In this document: piece after piece, positions 36,073-47,959 of the stretch
Layout of the letters: each line of letters starts with the position of its first letter
Numbering within the stretch: position 1 is the stretch's first letter
Assembly: GCF_014898055.3 (NCBI RefSeq)
Contig: NW_023603184.1
Location: forward strand, 112,272,615-112,336,614
DNA: 64,000 nucleotides
Source of the DNA: Talpa occidentalis
Lineage: Eukaryota; Chordata; Mammalia; Eulipotyphla; Talpidae
Reading direction: 5' to 3'
The notes under the pieces: model-generated
What the model was told of the DNA's origin: nothing
Seen by the model: only the letters and a program-made list of their open reading frames with translations
The model's database searches: none
Made by a program: the position numbers and the translations under genes

Positions 36073-37569
36073 CAATTTGATGTCTTTTATGGAAGTAGAG
36101 TGGGTTATAAATCAGAATGTCACTGTAATTGCTTTCATCCTTGCTAGGCACAGGAGATACATTAATGAACAATAGCAATAAAACGTCACATTTGCTTTCT
36201 TCTTTCTTGTACTTTCTTGCCCATTGAAGGAGACAGACTTACTCAAATATAAAAAAATAATAGAGAAAGGGCTAATATATTATTATATCTCAGAATTGTC
36301 AGGGAATGCAATATCCAAAAGCAGCAGGAAAGGCAGTGAGGGGTCAGAATTGGGAGTTGACTTAGTTTTGTATTTTCAAAATACATTAATGGATCTGATC
36401 TGTGTTATGTGTATATGCATGTTTGTGTGTATATATTTGTGTGTGTATGTATCTTTGCTTTAGTTGTTTCTTTAATAACTGAGTGCTGCCAATTTAATTT
36501 CATATTATTTATTAAAGCATATTTAACAGTTTCTTCTTTGAAAACTTACAAAATCTATAATATATATGTTTATATTATATAAGTTTATGTTATATAAACT
36601 AATATATAAATATAGAATATATAATCTTTGAAAACTTATATAATATATAAATTAATGTGTCCTATTGTATGAGAAAAGAACTTTCTATTTTTCTGACTTG
36701 TGAACATAAAGTTTCTTGTGAGAAAATACATTTTTCCTTAAATTATGTGGAAAATAGTCAATCAAATAATATTTTCTTCTATTTGTGGAATTCTAAAAAT
36801 TTATCTAAATTGTAGCATTTCCATGATCCTTCCCACCTACTTATTAAAATTGCAAACAGATAAAGGGGACAGTTGCAACATTGTTTTTCATTAATTGACT
36901 TTATCCAAGATGGGAGATTTGTTTTTATTTTTAATAGATCCTTGAAACATTATTAATAGGCACTTGGAACCCCAGTTGATTATTTATTTGAAGTTTATCC
37001 TATGAACTGAAGAGGTTCAGAAAAACCTGTAAAAGACATTATATTATTAAAGCCTGCTGTGATTGTTTATTCATGTATTCTTTCATACCAAACCATGTTT
37101 CCACTTGACAACAGCATTAAAACAAATCTGTTGAAAAATGATAAATGATACCAGCTAGGAAACAACTAAGTTCACAGCATTGACCCCTCAGAGACTTTTT
37201 TAACATTATATACATCAACTTATTCTTAACATGTATACATGATATCTTGTCTGTCACATATTTTTGTCCTATTGACAACAATTCAATAATTTCACCTAAA
37301 AACTCTACTAGTCAAGTTTTCTTAATATCTTTAAGCTATTAAAAGTGATTAGTACAGCAAAGAATCTAATGAAGTATTCAACTAGAGTCAACATGTTTCA
37401 CTGAGTGAAGAATTACTTTTATTAAAATATAGAAAATTAAATGATCAAGTTTATAAATGAGATATATTAAATTATGATATCTCTTTTTGGCTAGATGATA
37501 TTACACAAAGTTAAATGTGAAAGTCTACTTATACTTTTAAGTAGCAGATATTCTACTCCCCCCTCAACT
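36073..37569. other. No identified feature; local AT duplication at 36535-36660
   Basis: AT-rich unique sequence. TCTTTGAAAACTTA occurs at 36535-36548 and again at 36625-36638, each followed by an AT-rich run, so a stretch of about 90 bases looks tandemly duplicated. TG-rich simple sequence lies at 36405-36452. Confidence 0.5.
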
Positions 37570-38245
37570 TATTCTTTTAAAATCAACATGGAGGTAAAAT
37601 TTATGTATAGTAATATTCACATTTAAATTGTTCAAGATTTTTGATTAATCTGTGTAAATGTCACTTAAATTTTAATACAGAATATTTTATATTTTATCTT
37701 TTTATCTTTTTTATATTTTATCTCTCCAGAAAGTTTATTCCTCTGGAGTGAATTTTCCCACTGACCCCCGAGTGTCCATCCCAAACAATCAATAATTGGA
37801 TTAGTTTTGTGTGCTCTAGATGTTCATAAAGGGCATTCCTGATGGCCTACAGGTAAAGTCTCAGTGCTGTCACCACTGTGGCCTGAGTTGGTTCCCTGGC
37901 CAGGGAGCTAACCTATATATGGTATAGCAGAACTCTCCTGTCTCACCTGCTGCTCCCCTCAGCAGTGTCTTTCAATAGATCTGCCTTTTCTGCCACTCTG
38001 TCTCTAGTGAATCCTCTCACCCCCCAGCACCTCTGGCCTACACCCCAGTTCTTCTACACAAAATACTAATAAAATAAATAGATGTCCATATACTTGAATC
38101 AGATACTATTTACTAACCAGTCCCACTATCTTTTACTCAGTACAATGTATGTAAGAATCATCCAGATCATTGCATGAATCAGTAGTTTACTCCTTTTTGA
38201 GTGGTAGTTCATACCATATAATAAATATAGTCATTTACCTGGTAA
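37570..38245 (-). mobile_element. L1M 3' region, reverse orientation, split by a SINE
   Basis: 'aatcaacatggaggtaaaatttatg' on the left is the worn antisense L1M 3' UTR. 'caatgtatgtaagaatcatccagatcattgcatgaatcagtagtttactcctttttgagtgg' on the right is the antisense ORF2 end. The SINE at 37829-38079 interrupts it. Confidence 0.65.
37829..38079 (+). mobile_element. T+ SINE, copy 8
   Basis: Older subfamily ('tctcagtgctgtcaccactgtggcctgag'). Flanked by AGATGTTCATA (37818-37828) and AGATGTCCATA (38080-38090), one mismatch in 11. Inserted into an older L1M. Confidence 0.93.
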
Positions 38246-38257
38246 TGGAATGATATA

Positions 38258-38297
38258 ATGTGTGTGTGTGTACATGTTGTATGCCACACACACACAT
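38258..38297. repeat. TG/CA inverted repeat
   Basis: ATGTGTGTGTGTG (38258-38270) and its exact complement (38285-38297) around a 14-base spacer. Alternating purine-pyrimidine, with cruciform and Z-DNA potential. Confidence 0.9.
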
Positions 38298-38394
38298 ATG
38301 TCATGCTTATGGTGAGATTAATTAACAAAATGGAAAAATGATAAATTTTTGGCAACTGTAGTGTATGAAGTAAGTACTTATACAGTAATTTAAT

Positions 38395-38550
38395 TTTCCC
38401 AGATATAAACAGGGTAGGTACTATGTTCCCATTTTAAAGAGGGACCAGTAAGTTACAGAGGTTACGAAATGTGTCCACAATCATATAGTTAATACGGTTA
38501 ATAAATGAATGGTTTTTCAGCTAATATATTCAGAGTCTGCATTTATTTTT
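38395..38550 (-). repeat. MIR SINE fragment
   Basis: 'ggtaggtactatgttcccattttaaagagggaccagtaagttacagaggttacgaaatgtgtccacaatcatatag' tracks the reverse complement of MIR ('cccattttacagatgaggaaactgaggcacagagaggttaag'). Confidence 0.8.
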
Positions 38551-40798
38551 ATGTTGTTAATATAATTGCAACTTGGTAACAAAACAAGCAAAAATTAACA
38601 AAAGTTGATATTAAGTAAAAACTAAGTCCTTATTTTCATATCACCAGCCTATTACCACAAGGAATAATGCACTAACTTTTCAATTACTCATTTGTGAATG
38701 ATCACAATTCTAAACAATACATTATACAAGTAGGCATTGTTTTACCAATTCCTTATTTATGAAAAATAAGGAAATAATATCTTTATTCCTAATGTTCTGC
38801 TCTTTATTTTAGTGTTTATGCTTTACCTTTTGGCTATTTGATATTTTTAAATATTATACCTAAATGCTTATTTTCCAATATATCAATTTTCACTTCATGC
38901 TGTGTGAAATCACAAGACACGTTCCAATCTATTACTCCTCTTCTCTATATTTCAGCTTGTTTGAGCTCTACTCATATATTTAGAGTTTAGTAGATTTATG
39001 TTCTGTTCCATAACGATATTATCATCTTGCTTTCTGACAATTTTGTCTAAAGGCTTATTATCAATAAACAGTGTTTTATTCTTATTGTGAAAATATTTAT
39101 TAGTAAATCAAGTTATGGACTTATAAAGAAAAAAAATGCAATGTTAAGCCATTAAAACTGTATTTCTTTAAGGAAAAATCATGCAAATATTAGAATCAAA
39201 CCAATTGGTTTTCGTTAAATTTTACCAAATGTATGTACTATGTAGTTTAGCATCACAATATACTGCTTTATACTACCTATAAAACAAATGTAGTGATTGT
39301 ATTTTTATAAAGAGACAAATGCAAAAAAAATGGGGAGAATAAATCTTGAAATTATTTATTCTAAATGAATTACATAGATGTATATTAGATTTATACCATA
39401 ATTCTACATGTCATCTATTTATATATTTTATTTATAGTATACATAAGACATATAAATTGCAAAGTAATATAGACTTGCAAGTCAAACCAAATCTAGATCA
39501 TAATATCTGCTATAGATAAATAAACTAAATGTAGGGGACATGAATTGTTTCAATAAAACCATTTGTTCCATTAGATAATTGAGAGATTTTATTTTAATCG
39601 CTGGAGAGCAGATTGATTGGAATTTCTCTTTATATAAAGGAAGAAAAATATAAAGATGAGAGGAAACTTTTTATTCCAATTGCAAGCCAATTTTATCTTC
39701 TAAATATTAATTATTTAAGGTTCAATACTGGTTTAATAAAATGTGATAGTTATGGATTTTTGTAGCTATTTAATAGCTGAGTTTTGATATCTTCCTGATG
39801 AATTTATTTTGAAAAATCTGTCTTGAAACAAGTTTTAAAATATGATAAGCCAATTGTTTACCTGGGGGAATTTGTTATCTGTTTGCTTAACTCACAAATC
39901 CCAGTCTTAATAACAGAGATATTTCTTCAGGGACAATATCTGAGGATATTTTGACATAATGTTGGTACCAAGTTTAATTGTTACTGTGGTTAACTATAGA
40001 AGTAATTACACTGATATTTGCCTAAATATTTTGTCATTTGAGAATGATTTTTTTTTTCCTTTTGGGGTGATTAAAATAAGAAATTAGTGTGCAGCAGTGA
40101 TGTGAAATGCTAAGACAGGACTCATGTTTTAGTAAATAGTCAAATAAATGATCCATTTCACAGTTCATGGCAAACTGGATTTAAAAAGAAAGCTGTTAGT
40201 ACACAATTGAGAGCACTTTGCAGTATCTAGTCACCAAAACTTAATATCAATATTTCATGGTGAGTCTCTGTCCATCCTCTTCTAAGGAACTAAATTGGTT
40301 CTCTGGAGCACTAAAAAGATTTCCATCAGAATAAAACATTTTACTGATGATGGAAAATCTAACTTGAGTAGACAAATGGCTATAATTTTTACCAGACACT
40401 CCTGAAAACCTACAAGATGCAATAAAGTTATAAATTCTCTTTAACTGTAGCTTCAATTTGTAGGAATAAGTTGGATGTTGAAAAAACAAAAATATAATTA
40501 TTTTGCTAGAATAAAGCTCTACAACAAAGTATGTTTTATAATTTCTTGAATATACTGACAAAAAATATAGCTTGTATATTTCATACCTTTTTGAAAGTTA
40601 CTTTCAGAATGAAAAAGGACCATAGAGCATATTTAGCTTTTGAAACTGAGAGGAGAAAACTGAGATCTTCCTTTAAAGGTGTAGCACCACCTATGTATAT
40701 GACCCCTCTGTGATTATGCAGACTGTTCACAAGAAAACTTGCATACAATTGAATCATCAGTGTTAGTGCCCTTAACCCCTCTTTTAATATTGTTATTA
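38551..40798. other. No identified feature
   Basis: 2.2 kb of AT-rich unique sequence. A 104-residue reverse frame at 40247-40561 matches nothing I recognise. Confidence 0.5.
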
Positions 40799-41029
40799 GG
40801 ACCTCCCTGGTGGCTGAAGGGTTAAATCTCAGAGCTATCACCACTGTAGCCTGAGTTCAATCTGGCCAGGGAGATGACCCACCAGCAGACCTCTCCTGTC
40901 TCGCCCACTGCTCCTTCAGCAGTGTATTTCAGTGGATCTGCCTATTCTGCTCCCCACTCTGTCTCTGGTGAGTCCTCTTACCCACCACACCTCTGGCCCA
41001 CACCCCAATTTTTCTATGCAAACATGAAA
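40799..41029 (+). mobile_element. T+ SINE, copy 9
   Basis: Older subfamily head 'ggacctccctggtggctgaagggttaaatctcag', body 'ccttcagcagtgtatttcagtgg'. The tail ends 'tttttctatgcaaacatgaaat' without a clean AATAAA or TCTT. No convincing target duplication. Confidence 0.9.
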
Positions 41030-41976
41030 TATTCGAAAGAACAAGTTTCCTGTCTGCCCTGACAGATGAAGAAAACAAAGAGGAGGAATATGTGGCTTAC
41101 AGAGTTTTGAGAGCTATAGAAATTCAAGAGGGACTGAATCTTATTTCAGGGATACAAAGTCAATCAAGGATTCATTATATTATGTAGAACTTTTACATAA
41201 GGCTCTCATTTAAATGACCTATAAATTCATCAAAGTAAACTGGACTTTCCAGTTAATTGTGCAATTTGTTCTTCTCTGTTATCCACATATAATTATGCAT
41301 CTCCTTCCCTTAGTCCATAAGAAAAAATTCACAACTTGGAACTTTGACTAGTAGGTGGTCCTGGATATCCAAAGATCTCCTGTTTTGGCAATTATTGACA
41401 CAGCAGGGCTTTATTTTAAGTATGTAGAACACAAAGGATCAGGAAAACTAATTAGGACTTAATTTAGAGCATTTTTTTTTCTTAGAAGGTATTATACCGT
41501 GGTACTAACTTATATTTAACTCATATTTCTGTCAATGAAACAAATCTATCTTGTTTTTAATGTGATCACAAAATTGCAATAAAACCAGTTGACACAAAAA
41601 TATAGACTGAAAAATATTAATCTAGTTAGCTGATCTGACTTAAATATTGGACCTAGTAATTTTCCTTATTTATTTTGAAATTTAGATGTCAAGAGATGAG
41701 TAAATCATACTCCCAATTCATAGCACATTGTTTTCATTCATTTATGTAAAACTTCTCTGATCCTTACTCCAAAGTTACATCTATTCTAACTCATTTAAAA
41801 AGTTGTTAAATATACCACAGTGTTGTACGATATGTAGGTTTAATGTTTTAAATATACATTAATGATTTGCACCAAGATTTCATGGTTTTATATCTTTTCC
41901 ATATTTCTATATCTCTAACTGGGGTATATTCCTGCTGTATATTATCAATAAAATTCATCCATATTTTTACTTAGCA
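41030..41976. other. No identified feature; possible old L1 near the right end
   Basis: Unique sequence. Text from about 41820 may belong to the same worn antisense L1 seen after the LTR. Confidence 0.45.
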
Positions 41977-42343
41977 TGTGTTGCCTGGAGGGGTAGCAGC
42001 ATTGGGAGCGGTGCAGGATGAGAGAGATTACTCAAAGTCCATGTGGAACAGTGAGAGTCCTGGAGGAGCTACACAGGGATGCAATGTGCAGCCCCCATCC
42101 TAAGGCAGTATCTATTTATTGGAGTGAGGTACAAAGGTGGGGCAAGTGCGTAGGAAGTATACATGCATCAGTGATAGTATTGGGAGTGTAAGTGAGGGTG
42201 GAGTGACCAGGAGCTATTGCCTGGGGACTCTATTGTTCCTGCCAGTCTAAGCATATTATCTCTATTCTACACCTAGCTGACAGGCAGGAACCCTGGACAT
42301 CAAGACAATATCTTTGAGCATAAGGAGAGCCAGGGATCCCACA
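41977..42343 (-). mobile_element. Solo LTR of an ERV, family unassigned
   Basis: 367 bases. On the minus strand it starts TGTGGGATCCC and ends GGCAACACA, giving the TG...CA ends of retroviral LTRs. An AATAAA poly(A) signal lies in CCAATAAATAG (plus-strand 42112-42120). It is GC-richer than the flanks. No internal genes, so it is a solo LTR left by recombination. It sits inside older antisense L1-like DNA. Flanks share ACTTA but offset by a few bases, so the target duplication is not clean. Confidence 0.8.
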
Positions 42344-42379
42344 CTTACCTATTCATTCAGGAATGCAAGCAGTTACTAT

Positions 42380-42725
42380 AGTTTCCAATATTCGTGCTAA
42401 CATAAACCAACCACAAATTTTATTAAAACTTGTGTTGATCTTCTGCAAGAATGTACCTTAAATATTATCCTAGCAGCGGGATTCTTAAATTTAGGATTTA
42501 CACACTTAATTTAATGAAATGCTCTTGGAAAATTGTTTTCTAGTGTAATTGACCCAATTTATAATCACACCAGTAGTGCCCAAATTTTGTCCTCTCACAC
42601 TTCCCCCAGCACTAGCGTAATTCAATTTTTTCAAATAAAATTCTCATTCTGTTGAATCATTCTAGTTTTTATACTTGTTGGCTTACATGTTGCTCTTTGA
42701 GTGAATCATTTTTGTATATTTTAGC
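42380..42725 (-). mobile_element. Old L1M/HAL1 fragment, reverse orientation
   Basis: 'cctagcagcgggattcttaaatttagg', 'tggaaaattgttttctagtgtaattgacccaatttataatcacaccagtagtg' and 'cacttcccccagcactagcgtaattcaa' follow the antisense L1 ORF2 order. No open frame. Confidence 0.72.
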
Positions 42726-42854
42726 GGTTGAGTTTGTTTTCTACTAACTTCCTATTGTTGATATTGAGAGGGTGTTTACATTGTCTAGAACTGTAGGCCA
42801 AATCTATTTAGCAGAACTTTTTTGTAATATTGAAAATGCGTTGTGTCTGCTTTT

Positions 42855-43012
42855 TTCACTACTGTCATTGTTAGCCTCATGTGGCCATTAAACATTTGAA
42901 ATGTGCTTAGTGTGACTCCCTAACTGAATATATTTTTAATTGATTTTGATCAAAATTTATATAGTCACATGTGACTACTCCACCACATTTGCCATGCAGT
43001 CCTAGATACTGA
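42855..43012 (+). mobile_element. hAT-type MER DNA transposon remnant
   Basis: 'cctcatgtggccattaaacatttgaaatgtgcttagtgtgac' on the left and 'aatttatatagtcacatgtgactactccaccac' on the right are the near-mirror halves of a well-known non-autonomous MER hAT element. Exact subfamily not fixed. Confidence 0.72.
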
Positions 43013-43935
43013 TGCCTGTTGGTTTTAGATAATTTATTACTAGTTTGTCATCTATTAATTTCAAATTGTTTTCAGCAGAAATTCCTTATTTTTCAAGGGA
43101 GTGGTAGAATGTCCTGCTCAATGCATCATGTACAGAGGCAATGATGCAGATAAATTACTGCTATGTTAATTTTGATCACATAGTTAAAGTGATGTCTGCC
43201 AAACTGCTTCTATGCTACACTTTAACCTGTATATGGTGCCCCTTTAAGTAATAAGTATCATGTAGGGAAATATTTTGAGACAATGTAAAATCCTGTTTTT
43301 CATTAAAATTTCACATACGTATTTCATATCTATTAGTGATTCTTGCCAGAATCAATTATTTCTGTGATGTTTGTGAGTTGTGATTTTTCCAAAATTATCT
43401 CTTCATTTAGTATTTTACATTATGCTATAGGAAAGGTTATTTTCTCCCCATTATTTACTCATTTAAATGTTTATATGAATATACTCATGAATTCTCATTT
43501 AATCCAGTTCTTTATATTAAATATAATTATTTATTTAGATGTTAAAAATGTCAGTAGTTGACCAGTTGAGATTCTTTCAGCTAGCTTCTATCTATTTATG
43601 ACATATACCATAATTTTTCAGACATTTCCTTACTGGGTGGCAAAGTACATTATTGCAGACTCATTCTTCTTCTCTTGTCTATAATCCTGGAATAAGCCAT
43701 TTATCCTAGATGCCCTGGTTCTTGATATAAAAACATATTCTGGGAGCTAGGTATGCTGTTTTCTACTGTAATGTCATAAGCCATCTCAGTGAATGTAGCT
43801 AGAAAATATATATGTATAATCTCCAATACATTCTCTGTCTCCCTGTCCAGGTTTTTACAGATAATATTCAACTCTATTCCTGTATTCTAATATTCAACAA
43901 AAGTGTTCAGTCTAGTCTTCCACATTTTCTTAATT
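43013..43935. other. No identified feature
   Basis: Unique AT-rich sequence. Confidence 0.5.
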
Positions 43936-43967
<32 letters not shown>

Positions 43968-43972
43968 CGCGC
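43936..43972 (+). repeat. Compound (GT)n(GA)n(GC)n microsatellite
   Basis: Ten GT units, then GA units, then GCGCGC. The CpG-bearing GCGCGC end is unusual in this AT-rich region. Confidence 0.95.
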
Positions 43973-44639
43973 CTCTCCATTTCATTGAAGACAGTCTGCC
44001 AAATTTGTTTGAGGCTGTGGGTGAAGAAAACTTAGTTCCCTTGAGTTGATGACAAGATTGAGATTTCTCATGGTTTACTCAGATTTTTTCAATCCATTCT
44101 TTGTAGATGGAGGCTATGCTGTGAGACTTTCAACCTGACAAGCCCAGAGATGTGATTTCTATGTGCATATCTTTTGGCAGGGTCAGGAACCGAATCTACA
44201 TTCCTTTGATACTAAAAATGCACTCAGGGAAAAAGTAGCTTTATGCATTTATTTCCTCTCTGGGTTCTACTCCTTTACTTGTTTTTCTTGAAATTTCTTA
44301 CCATCTTTTCAGCTCTGCAATGCTTTAAGAGTGGTTTTGATATGATTTCCAGCTTTTAAATTCATTTCCATTGGGAGCTTTGACCCCAATGATTTGATAT
44401 TATTATTCACAGAAATGGAGATTTTGACCTTACTTCTCTGTATAAAAAATTATATTTATAGAAACTTATTCTATCTACAAGTTCTTAGAAACTCTAAGTG
44501 AAACTGGAGTCATACGCAATCCAAAACCATATTTGGCATTGCTTTAATTTTCATTGTATGAAAATTTTGATTTGCAGTAACATTTTTATCATCAGAACCA
44601 CAGTGATGCTTAAAAGTTATATGGTCATTTAACAAACTC
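43973..44639. other. No identified feature
   Basis: Unique sequence with no recognisable gene or repeat. Confidence 0.5.
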
Positions 44640-45600
44640 ATTGTGATATTTATATAAAATAAAGTTCATGTAGTTACAGGTTGCATTAAATGGCTTTTCG
44701 TATAGTCACAGATTTGTACCATCATCTCCACAATCTAATTTTAGAACTTTTGTTTCATCTCCAAAAATGAAATATTAGCATCATTCCCTTCTTCCAACTA
44801 CCCAGTCTTAGGTAAACACCAACCACTTTCTTTTTCTCTAGATAAACCTATTCCAGTGTTTTCTTGTAAAGAGAATTGTACAATATTGTGGGTGTATGCT
44901 AGTGACTAATGTATTTTGCTTAACATGTATTCAAAGTTTACCCATGTTGTGGTATCATTATTTCATCATTTTTATTACTAAATAACATTCCATTGTTTGG
45001 GTATACCCTATTTTATCAGTTGATGGATATTTGGGTGCTTCCACTTTTATATATTATGTGTACTGCTGCTATGAATATCTGTGTTTTTGTTTGACATGTT
45101 TTTATTCCGCTTAGGTAAATCTTTTGGGTCATATGATAATTCTAGTTTAACAAGGAAAAGCCAACTGTTTTCCAAATTAATGCACATTTTCATATTCACA
45201 TAACCAATTTACAATGTCCAGTTTTTTCACATACTTTCCAACAAATGTTATTTTTTTTTTAATTATTACCATCAGAGTTGGTATGAAGCAGTATTTTGGT
45301 TTTGATTTTTATTATCTAAGTGACTGATGATTCAGGATATAATTTTATGTGTTTATTGATCATTTGTATTATCTTCTTTGGAGAAAAGTCCATTTAGATC
45401 TTTTACCCATTATTAATTGGATTACTTGTGTTTTTATTTTGAGTTTATGAGTCCTTCATTTATTCTGGATCCAAGTTTCCTTATAAGATACAGCATTTGC
45501 AAATATTGTCAACCATTCTATGGATTCTATTATCATCTTTTAATTTATGGGATCATTTGTACAATACTTTCTTTTAATTATAATGATGTCCAGCTGCAAC
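44640..45600 (-). mobile_element. L1M 3' third, reverse orientation
   Basis: Long antisense L1M. It has 'tcacagatttgtaccatcatctccacaatctaattttagaac' (3' UTR), then 'taaataacattccattgtttgggtatacc' and 'atgaatatctgtgtttttg'. It continues with 'ctttggagaaaagtccatttagatcttttacccatt'. No usable frame. Confidence 0.85.
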
Positions 45601-45972
45601 AGAGCATTGCTTTTGAATTGAATTCCAGTCATGACTGAACAATGGGAAACCTGTATTGAAATTATAAGTAATGGAATCTTAACTCCTCACACATAAATGA
45701 TCTTCTAAATTTGTTTGGAGACCTTTAAACAGTAAATTTCAAGAAAGTACTCAGAAACCTCATCTTGTTAAAGTCTAAATCTATAAACTTATTTACTGCA
45801 TAATATTTCACTATGGTGTTGTATTATGAAAAAGTGGAGAAAAATGTAGATGTAATTGTGGCAAGTTCAACTAAATGGGTTAAACTATATAAAAATATTG
45901 TTGCTCATATTCCTTTTCCCAACCTTCCTCCCTCCCACCCATACTGCCTGTCCCTCTCTTCCTTCCTGCCTT
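45601..45972. other. No identified feature; CT-rich end
   Basis: Unique sequence ending in a pyrimidine-rich stretch (45908-45987) that served as SINE target. Confidence 0.5.
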
Positions 45973-45987
45973 CCGTCACTCCTCTTT

Positions 45988-46263
45988 AAAAAAAAAAAAA
46001 AAAAAGATTTATTTATTTATTTATACAAGCACTGGGTACAGTCAGAAGTGCGGGAGGGTGAGAGAATTCACCAGAGCCAGAGTGAGGAGCAGAACAGGCA
46101 GACTGACAAAATACATTGCTGAGGGGAGCAGCGGGCGCAGCAGGAGAGGTCTGCACGCCATGTGGGACCCTCACCATCAGCCGGGGATCGAACCAGCGCT
46201 GCAGAGGCTGTGGGGCAGCTTTGCAGCCCAGTGCTCAACTGCCTGCACCACCCGGGGAGGCCC
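45988..46263 (-). mobile_element. T+ SINE, copy 10, young
   Basis: Full-length reverse copy of the 'gtacccagtgcttg' subfamily: long T-run, (TTTA)n tail, a clear antisense B box 'gggatcgaaccagc', head 'cggggaggccc'. Perfect 15-bp duplication CCGTCACTCCTCTTT at 45973-45987 and 46264-46278. Confidence 0.97.
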
Positions 46264-46329
46264 CCGTCACTCCTCTTTTATCCGATGAGTAACATCAAAC
46301 ATTTAGCCAGAGTCTAATAATTCAAACAC

Positions 46330-46580
46330 AGAACCAAACAGATGTAGTCCCTGTCTTCACAGTTTATAGTCCAGTAAGAAAGGTTATATATACAAATGTG
46401 CACGTACACATATAAACATATAACTTCAATTGTTTAACAAAGAAAAAGGAAAATAGCAAAAAGGCAAATGTGGATGACAACAGGGCAGGCGGTATATCAG
46501 GTAGAGTGCATAAACAAGGCTTTTCTGAAGTGGTATAATTTAATCTAGAGACTGATGGTTGAACAAAAATTGTTCAGGTA
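46330..46580 (-). repeat. L2 LINE fragment (probable)
   Basis: 'agatgtagtccctgtcttcacagtttatagtccagtaag', 'ggcaggcggtatatcagg' and 'ggcttttctgaagtggtataatttaatctagagac' follow the reverse-complement order of the L2 3' region. Confidence 0.6.
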
Positions 46581-46739
46581 AGCATTAAGAAAAGTAATAA
46601 ATCTATGTAAATTTAATTTTATTACTTTGCTATATGTGTAATTACTGATTCAAAACAGCAAAGTGTTTTTACTATCAATATCAATGAACAAGTCTGGGAT
46701 ACCTTCCTAAAGAAATTTCCTCATTTTTCTTCCTTGCAA

Positions 46740-46895
46740 TCTCTTTTATTTGACAAACTTTTTATAAGTAATATTATATCCTTGTAATTATATGTTTTTT
46801 TTTCCTTATTTTTCATCCAGCCCACTAGATTGTAAGTTATGAAGACAGGAGGCATGTGTAATCTTTTTGCCCATTGTTCACCATTGCAATGAGTG
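46740..46895 (+). repeat. L2 LINE 3' fragment
   Basis: 'cccactagattgtaagttatgaagacaggaggcatgtgtaatctttttgcccattgttcacc' matches the L2 3' end ('agactgtaagctccttgagggcagggac'). Confidence 0.7.
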
Positions 46896-47959
46896 GAAAA
46901 TTCAAAATACTAGGGGACAGGCTGGACAAAAAGACTTCATTGCTCCTTTCCTCACCACAAACATAATAGTCATAATATTGGTTAGCACCTCCCCTGTCTC
47001 CAGACCTCTATGACTTGGTTTCTCCAACTTGCATTGCTGCTTGATAAGCAAGAGCTGAGACAGAGAAAAGGTGACCTTTGTCTTGCCATTCAGCCCTTGT
47101 AGTCAGTCAAAATGGTAAAGAAGTTCTGACCTTTCCATTATATAGTTCAGAAATTCTGAGTGTTTGGTAACATAATCTTAGCTCTCTTAACTCACTTGGG
47201 ACATTCTAGGGCAAGTGTCCAATTTTTCTAAAATGAAAACCAAGGGAATAAGCTAGCAGAATTTCTAAACAAAAAAAAAAATACTGATATTAGGAAATTT
47301 TCAGACAGTTCAGGTCTTCTATCATATTATATTATATAAACTACCTCTTTGAAACAGCTTAATGTTCTTGTTTATATTTCTTGTATTTGTTGGCAAAAGG
47401 CAAAGCTAATTGGTTCTCTTGGCTTCAGGTTAAAGGAAAAGTTATTAATGTAGTTGAGCAATATTCAGGGATGCTAATGAGAACCCCTTATGATACAGGC
47501 CTTTAGAAAATATTTGTTAAGTGAAACTGAGAGATCTGTGTGTAATTAAGGTGACATGTGACCTTGGAAAATCCTTTTATGTCTTAGGATTTTAAAACAT
47601 AAGACTGCAAAATCATGCTTTACTGAGATTAACACATGATGCATTCTTTTTAAATGACGCATTAATATAATGGGAAAATACACCTTAAACATTCATTCTG
47701 CTTGAAAGAAAATTCAAATATACCTAAATCCTAAGATGGTTATGCATTTAGTTCATCTCTGATACTTCCCCTCCCTTGGAACCATGGACATTTTCTGTCC
47801 ATTGGCAACAGAAATGAATTAAATCTGAAACCACATTTATTCCATGATTTCCACATATATGCTGAATAATCTAAAAGTTACATTTTCATTTAAAAATCGC
47901 TTTGAAGAGAGACATGTTGAGGGAGTTGTCACACCTGTCTGGATGTGTCTAATCAATTA
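46896..47959. other. No identified feature
   Basis: Unique sequence. No gene or repeat recognised. Confidence 0.5.
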
